A stretch of DNA of 64,000 bases from Apostichopus japonicus. Lineage: Eukaryota > Echinodermata > Holothuroidea > Aspidochirotida > Stichopodidae. The DNA lies in contig NC_092567.1 in assembly GCF_037975245.1 (NCBI RefSeq), positions 22,385,376 through 22,449,375 of the forward strand. Reading direction: 5' to 3'. How positions within the stretch are numbered: position 1 is the stretch's first letter; each line of letters opens with the position of its first letter. A model generated the notes under the pieces. That model ran no database searches. It was not told the DNA's origin and saw only the letters and a program-made list of their open reading frames with translations. A program made the translations under genes and the position numbers. Positions 38,661-64,000 of the stretch are shown piece by piece.

Positions 38661-41600
38661 CACCTACCCCCTCCCACCCCCACCATATCCCCCACTTTCA
38701 GCACACCAGCCCGTACAATAGACTAACAGCTGCTACTAACACAAGATATTTGGCACAGCATCCAGACCTTGGTTTGCTCAAGTCCGAACAGTTTCTTTTT
38801 TTCTTTGCATAGAATTTTAAATATTTCAAATACCAGTATTATTGTTTAACTCCAGAACTTTGAAAAGTCATAAAATTTGAAATCGATATTATAAAAATTT
38901 TAGTGAATGGAAGCAGACATACAAAAAAAAAAATGAAGAAACAAAAAGAAATATGGGTGCTAACAGTAAGAAAGAATGGTGACATTTCTACTGAAGTGTT
39001 TTTTCTTGAAGCTCAATGTTTTAAAACTCCACAAATAAAATAGATCTACCTCTCACAACATTTCTACTTTCAAGACATTACAATGCTGAAGAAAATCAAA
39101 TTACATACTAATCTTTTTTTTTAAATCAAAAGTGTTTAGATCAATGTGTGTAAAAGTTCGCATAATAGGCCCCATCCCCCACCCCCCCCTCTTCGCTGTG
39201 ATTCCCCTGTACGTTTGCCCTCCCCCCTCACTTCACCCTTCACCACGTCTTTTAATTTGCAATGCTTTTTTGGTAATACACCTCGTTATAACCATGAATG
39301 GAATTTAGCAATCTTGTCAGGTTTATTTATTTATTTATTTTATTTGACACTAAGAGGATCAGAAACCGTAAGGTTTTTGAGTACCAGTGAACATTGAAAC
39401 ATCAATTTTTTAACATATTAAATTGTGACCTCATAGCCCAGTTACTAGCTCATTTATCAACCTTAACCTCATCAAAATTATTATTATATAATAATAATAA
39501 TAATATTAATAATAAAAAAAAAACATTTAACTGAAATAAATGGAGGTATATAGGTAGAAACTTTGTGCATCATGGACTTCTTGGAAACATGACTTTTAAG
39601 CAAAAAATCTTCTTTTTTTTATTTTAAACTCCTTCCTTTGCTGCCTGCCTTCTTGTATCAAAACAGTGCCAGCCAAAGTATTCATGCACATTTACATATT
39701 GGTTATGCATCAGCAATTCATGCATAAACATTACAAGATTCAAATATTTCCAACAAGTTTCAAAATCACAGTTAAATATTCCTTTAATAACAGTTACAAA
39801 AGAAAGAGACAAAATGAAAAAAAAAATGCATTTCTTACTCCAGAAAACAATGTGATATATTTACACCATCCCTTTTTATTTAGATCCAGGTTTGTCAATC
39901 TTCAACACTCCAGCTTTAAATACTTGAATATTCATGACAGCCTGTATCTCATTAATATTCATCACTACTACCACCAATTACAAAGGAGACAGCAAAGGTG
40001 TTTTCCCAAAAAAATCATAATTATAACAATAATAGAAAATACAGTAAGTTATTAAGGTATCTTTAATAGCAACACACACATCAGTACAATAGAAACTCAC
40101 ATTTGAGAGACACCATTTATCAACAATGATATGAGAAATTAGCTTAACACTCTTGAACATGGTCAAAGCTGGTGGTTTGGGATGTCCCCTCCCCCCCATT
40201 CACAATAATAGACTACCCCAGCATGCATATTCATACTTGTGTGTAGCCTTCATTGCCATGTAGTGTTAAGACTGACCTTTAAAAGAATATATTAATGCAA
40301 CATGCAGATGAGAAGAGCACACATGTAAAACTGTTTTTTTTTTCTTTCTTAATTTCTCTCTCATTTCTTCAAAACAACAAAAGGTTTACAGAAATTGTAT
40401 AAGGATCTGGATATTTTTTTGGGGGGGGGGGGGAAACAAAGAAAAGAAGACCAATAAAATACATGAGAGCAAATAAACACAAAAAAATAGGTTATTGCAA
40501 AAGAAATACAACAAAATACAACAAAACCAAAGAAAGTGAAGAAAATTAAACCACTAGGCATCAGACCATTGTTTATGCGTACAGGATATTAGGTCCTTCG
40601 TCAAAAGTGAAAGTTTACAGGTTTTGAAATAAGTAGCGTTTGTTTCACATTTACACAACTGTAATCTACAGAAAGTGGAAAGGTTTGAAACCTCCCCCCC
40701 CCCCCCCCCCCCAAAGTGTTGATGTTTGTATTGTAAATATACACACACCCCAAGCTTATAAACAAATCTGACTTAGACAAATTACACATAGTTGATTTCA
40801 AGTTAATCGCTGTATACCTAGGGTTTAAAGGGACTATGATTCAAACTTTTATCACATGCTTAAAACAGGAGTGGTTTTAAAATGAAAACGTTTCAGGATT
40901 TATCATCTGTTTAGGGTTGCGTTTTGAAATAAGAATTCACAAAAATTAGGGGAAGCTCATGTGGTGAGATGTTAGCCACCACTTAGCAATGTAATCTTTA
41001 GGTGAAAGTAAATAGTACACACCTTTTGAAAGGGGAATTGGGATGACATTACTATTTTGCAATTGATAAAATATGACTATTTCATATCAATTTTATAGTC
41101 TTGCATACCAGCCACTTTGCATTGATCAGTCAACTCAATTTTCAAAGGGCCATCTCTTAAAATTGCACAAGTTATTAACTTGTAATCTAGAATAGTTTGC
41201 CCTCTTTCTTACTTATCTAGCAAAGAGAAGAGAACAATTTAAAAAAGAGAGAAGAAAAAAGAAAAGGGCAAATATACAAAGTATGATAATAGGACAGACC
41301 TAAACTCATGCCAAATGTCAACAAAAGTAGAGCAAACTCACACGAAAAGCATGTACAAAAAGACTATATTCACAATAATACCTTCTATAGCGATTTGTAA
41401 TGTTAGGATACTGAGCCTACACATTCTTTACAAACCATTTCTTGCAACTTGGTTTATATTAAGCAAATGAACAGCTTGTAATCTTATCGTCGTCAAAACG
41501 TTTTTAAGCCTTTTAAATCCGTAGCACCCACGCATGCAGGGTACGTTGTCAAGGTGAAATCTATACGAAGATCTGTTTACCCATTCAGCGAACGTAAAAA

Positions 41601-43959
41601 GAGGAAAATCAGAAGAAGGAAAAAACAAAGAGGAGGTTATTAAAGACAAAGTGAAAACACAGGTTTACTCGGAAGAAGTACAGACTAAATGAAATGTAAT
41701 AAGCTGCTCGGTCTGTGAGAAAATAACTGTCGTCGAAGGGGGGGACAAAAGAGGAAAAATGTCCAAATGGTTAATATTTTCTCCGCCGATGGAAAATTGG
41801 GGGTAAAGAGATGAAGATGAGGAGGGTGCCTGATATCGTATTTACAAAATGAATATTATTAAGCCAAAAAAATATATATAATAATAATAATAATAAAAAT
41901 AAAAATTGTAATAATAAACAAAATGTTAAGGGTTCCAACAACCCCCTCCCCTCATCAGTAAGCTTCAAGGGATAAAAGAAAGATAAAAGAGAAAAAAAGC
42001 TGGTGGATGTTATACACAAACAAAATAGTTGAAGAAATAAACACTGGTGTGTATAAACTTCATATTCCTGTCATGGTCCAAAAAAACAAAACAATACAAA
42101 ATCATATTACAAATGTCTTCATGTTTGAAATTGTCAAGTTAGTTGTACCCAATATGTCCCATATATACAATCCCTTTTTTAAGGTTACAGACACTGAATT
42201 GTTTATCACCCCGCCCCCCCCCTTCGCCCTTCCTCCTCCACCCGCAACCAACCCTCCTTTACAACAGGGAGTGACCAATATAATGCCTTGTAGGTTTATG
42301 CTAATCTTGGTGATGTGGAAAATCAAAAACCAACATCCCCCCTTTTGTGGTCCAAATGCATTTTTTTCTTTTTCCTGCCAAATAATGGGCACGATAGATT
42401 ATAACTTTATGCTGGTCTGGAATATTAATAAATAATAAGAAAAAAAAGAAGAAAATAATACGAGAACTGTGAAGTGCGGTTCACACAGCAAAGGAGAGAA
42501 ACAAGAGGAAGCATGCATAAAAGCAAGCGACGATTCTGTTCTTATGCTCCCCACCCCCCCGCTTGAAATGGGAGGGGAGGTGCATATGAGGTAGTAATCC
42601 GAGAGAACAAGCCAACAAAACAAAATAATCCAAAAAATGGGTACAAATTAGATACAAAACAAGAACGTCTCTGATACAAAGTATGGATCCTATCGCAAAA
42701 AAAAACAATAAAAAAAAACATTATTTGTCGGTTTTCCTTGTTTTCTGTTAAGGTAGGATAACACTACCATGTCACAAAAGAACTAAAAAATAAAATCTTT
42801 CTGCCAGTTTTTGTTTTTCCCTTAAATAGTGAGAGGTAGGCTTCTAACATAAGATATGCCGGCGTCAAATCTTCAACAAAAAATGAGAAAACGGAGAAAA
42901 GAGAACGAGAAAAGAACAAAAATATATAGAAGAGGCAGAAAAGAAGAGAGATGGAGAACAAAAGTAGAATTCAACAAAGATGGCGGAGGAATAAGCCAAT
43001 GTACGGTAAAATCACTACTTGGCAGCTATAAGGTGGCTGGGGGGGGAGGGTGTGTGGTTGGAAGAAACAATGAACAAATTGTAACGTGAAACAATAATGA
43101 GGGGTTTGGGGAGGCGACAAAAAGCCCATCCTTATTTTGGTCTTTGAAACCTTGTAAGCTATTTACAAAACTAAAACATATCAGCCAAGGCTTGCATTTC
43201 AAGAACATTTACAGTAAAAATGAACAAAGCAAAAAAAAAGACCACTTTGTGATACATTTATCATTTTCAATGAGAACAATCACCCAAAACAAAGCCTTAC
43301 AGCTAAAGAAAGAAAAAACAAAAAGGATGCATAATCATGCCAAAATAAAACATTTCTTCTTTTTAAATCTTCTTCTATCTGAGGTAGTAGCCCACCAGAG
43401 TGTTTTAAGTGTGTTTTTTGCTTACCCAATAAATGCTTAAGTGTGACCCTACAAAGCAAGTCAATTTGGCCGGCGATAAACAAGAGAAACGGAGGAAATA
43501 AAAGGGAGGGGGAAAACGTGAACGTTCTGACATGTGGTAAAAGTTTCAATTCAAGATCTTCCGCGCTGACTTAAATTACCATTTTCAGAGTGGTATAGTG
43601 TAGGTTATATATTGCAGCAGTCCTTACGTACTTTTTTTCCTCAAAGCTGAAGCTAGCTTGTTATTAGGACCGAGCTTGCTATCAGATGAGAAAAAAAAAC
43701 GAGGAAAAAAAAAACAGAGATAAATACACCCACTATTAAAACCAGAGAGTACAGTACCTATTCGTAAATTGGTGAATAACTGAGAAAACGAGACGTATAC
43801 CACCAAACTCTTTCCTTCTCCGGGAGCTCACTGATCCATCAAATTGGAACGGAGAAGCAGGAGCAATCCACTCAATTCCCGCCCCCACCCCCTTTTTGGT
43901 TTTCTTCTCGTTTTCTTCTGGCGTAAACGAATGTGCCCATCTCGTAGATCGGATTGAGT
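38661..43959. other. Downstream of SoxD: possible 3' UTR and flank
   Basis: No other coding exon is supported on either strand. The area is AT-rich with A- and C-runs and lacks the MITEs seen in the left half. Minus-strand poly(A) signals (AATAAA) are visible at about 39323-39342 and near 39871, so part of it could be a long SoxD 3' UTR or hold a further C-terminal exon, but neither can be shown from the sequence. Confidence 0.35.
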
Positions 43960-63190
<19,231 letters not shown>

Positions 63191-64000
63191 CTGTAGGACA
63201 AGAAAATTAAAATTAGTCAAACCGGCTGACAAATAAAGTTCACACTTGTTGTCGAAGATGTCAATAAAAAATGGAAAAAAAATGTAAGTTACAATATACG
63301 CTTATTAGTTTTTCTTTGTTTAAAAGGGGAAAAAAAATTGATGATAGTGCAAGTTGATGGAGACCCTGGTTAGGCAGTCAGGAATTGATAAATTAACTTG
63401 ATCAGCCAAAAGAGGGAAGTGAAATTCCTCATGAGGGACTGACACCTTCGAGGGGGAAGGTTTAAGAGTCATTTACAAGTTTCGCGATAACTCCTAGTTA
63501 GACCTTACACGAGTGTCTACTGCATGCATGGCGAGCAGTTCAACAAACGGCACAGTGCAATTGTTTACAACAGGAGTCCAATGAATGGGGCCAGGGAAGT
63601 TTGTTATTTAATAAATGTTGTTGAAAAAAAAGATAGATATTGTCAGCTCTTGTTCAAATTTCTTGTTGAAAATGTCATATTTTCTTCGTTACTAGATCTA
63701 TGCTTAAAACGCCACCATGCTTTCCAAAAATTATGACAAACAGCATTTTCTCTCACAAGATTTGGGCAGAATTGTTTCTACGTCGATGATATTCATTGTC
63801 TTGAGAGAATCTCGTGTTTAAAATGCTGTCACAGTGACCCAACTTTAGCGGCCCGGCAGTCTTTTAACGAACGTATAACTTAACAAGAACAAAACACAAT
63901 TCTACCTTTTCAATGCAATTCTCTCTGTTCATTGTAGTTCATTGTAGAAACAGTAGAAGGAAGAATGCTGAGATCGTGATGAGACAGGTAAGCAATGAGG
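63191..64000. other. SoxD 5' intron, no further exon identified
   Basis: A clear acceptor at 63191-63192 means transcription starts upstream, but no 5' UTR exon could be picked out in the remaining bases. The short open frame at 63524-63736 on the plus strand has no recognisable feature. Confidence 0.45.

Overview
The window is eukaryotic, from an animal nuclear genome. It is AT-rich, gene-poor and crowded with dinucleotide arrays, minisatellites, G/C homopolymers and small non-autonomous transposons. Coding sequence is split by GT-AG introns and there is no bacterial gene organisation. The one confidently named gene is a SoxD-type (Sox5/6/13) HMG-box transcription factor. SoxD genes are bilaterian, and the compact intron pattern plus the repeat style suggest a marine invertebrate, perhaps an echinoderm. 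That organism guess is weak inference.

Right third (about 43.9-63.2 kb, minus strand): a SoxD gene. A chain of phase-compatible exons can be read: a 1.34 kb exon with the coiled coil/Q-box and a CtBP-type PLNLS motif (61849-63190), an acidic linker exon (49321-49508), a short acidic exon (45796-45877), the first HMG exon (45272-45433), and the exon with the rest of the HMG box and the C-terminus (from 44354 down to the stop at 43960). The joined reading frame is about 713 residues, close to vertebrate Sox5/6. A 63-nt optional exon may lie at 49681-49743. The introns hold a diverged dispersed repeat and two or three CpG-richer blocks that could be regulatory.

Middle (31.9-34 kb, minus strand): a 383-residue first coding exon of an unrecognised, probably disordered regulatory protein with a PLDLS motif. 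It ends in a strong GTGAGT donor. A phase-matched candidate second exon lies at 17346-17480, about 14.5 kb downstream. No terminal exon was found.

Left half (0-31 kb): no convincing complete gene. It holds at least five hAT-like MITEs, four with perfect 8-bp target duplications. It also holds two inverted copies of a 360-bp composite fold-back element, several tRNA-derived SINE pieces, a six-unit ~190-bp satellite, a 680-bp polypurine minisatellite and a 20-bp minisatellite open in many frames.

37.7-38.7 kb carries a higher-order minisatellite with a 162-bp period. The region 38.7-43.9 kb, downstream of the SoxD stop, shows no other gene and may include SoxD 3' UTR.

All gene models are read by eye from sequence; no alignment or transcript data were available.
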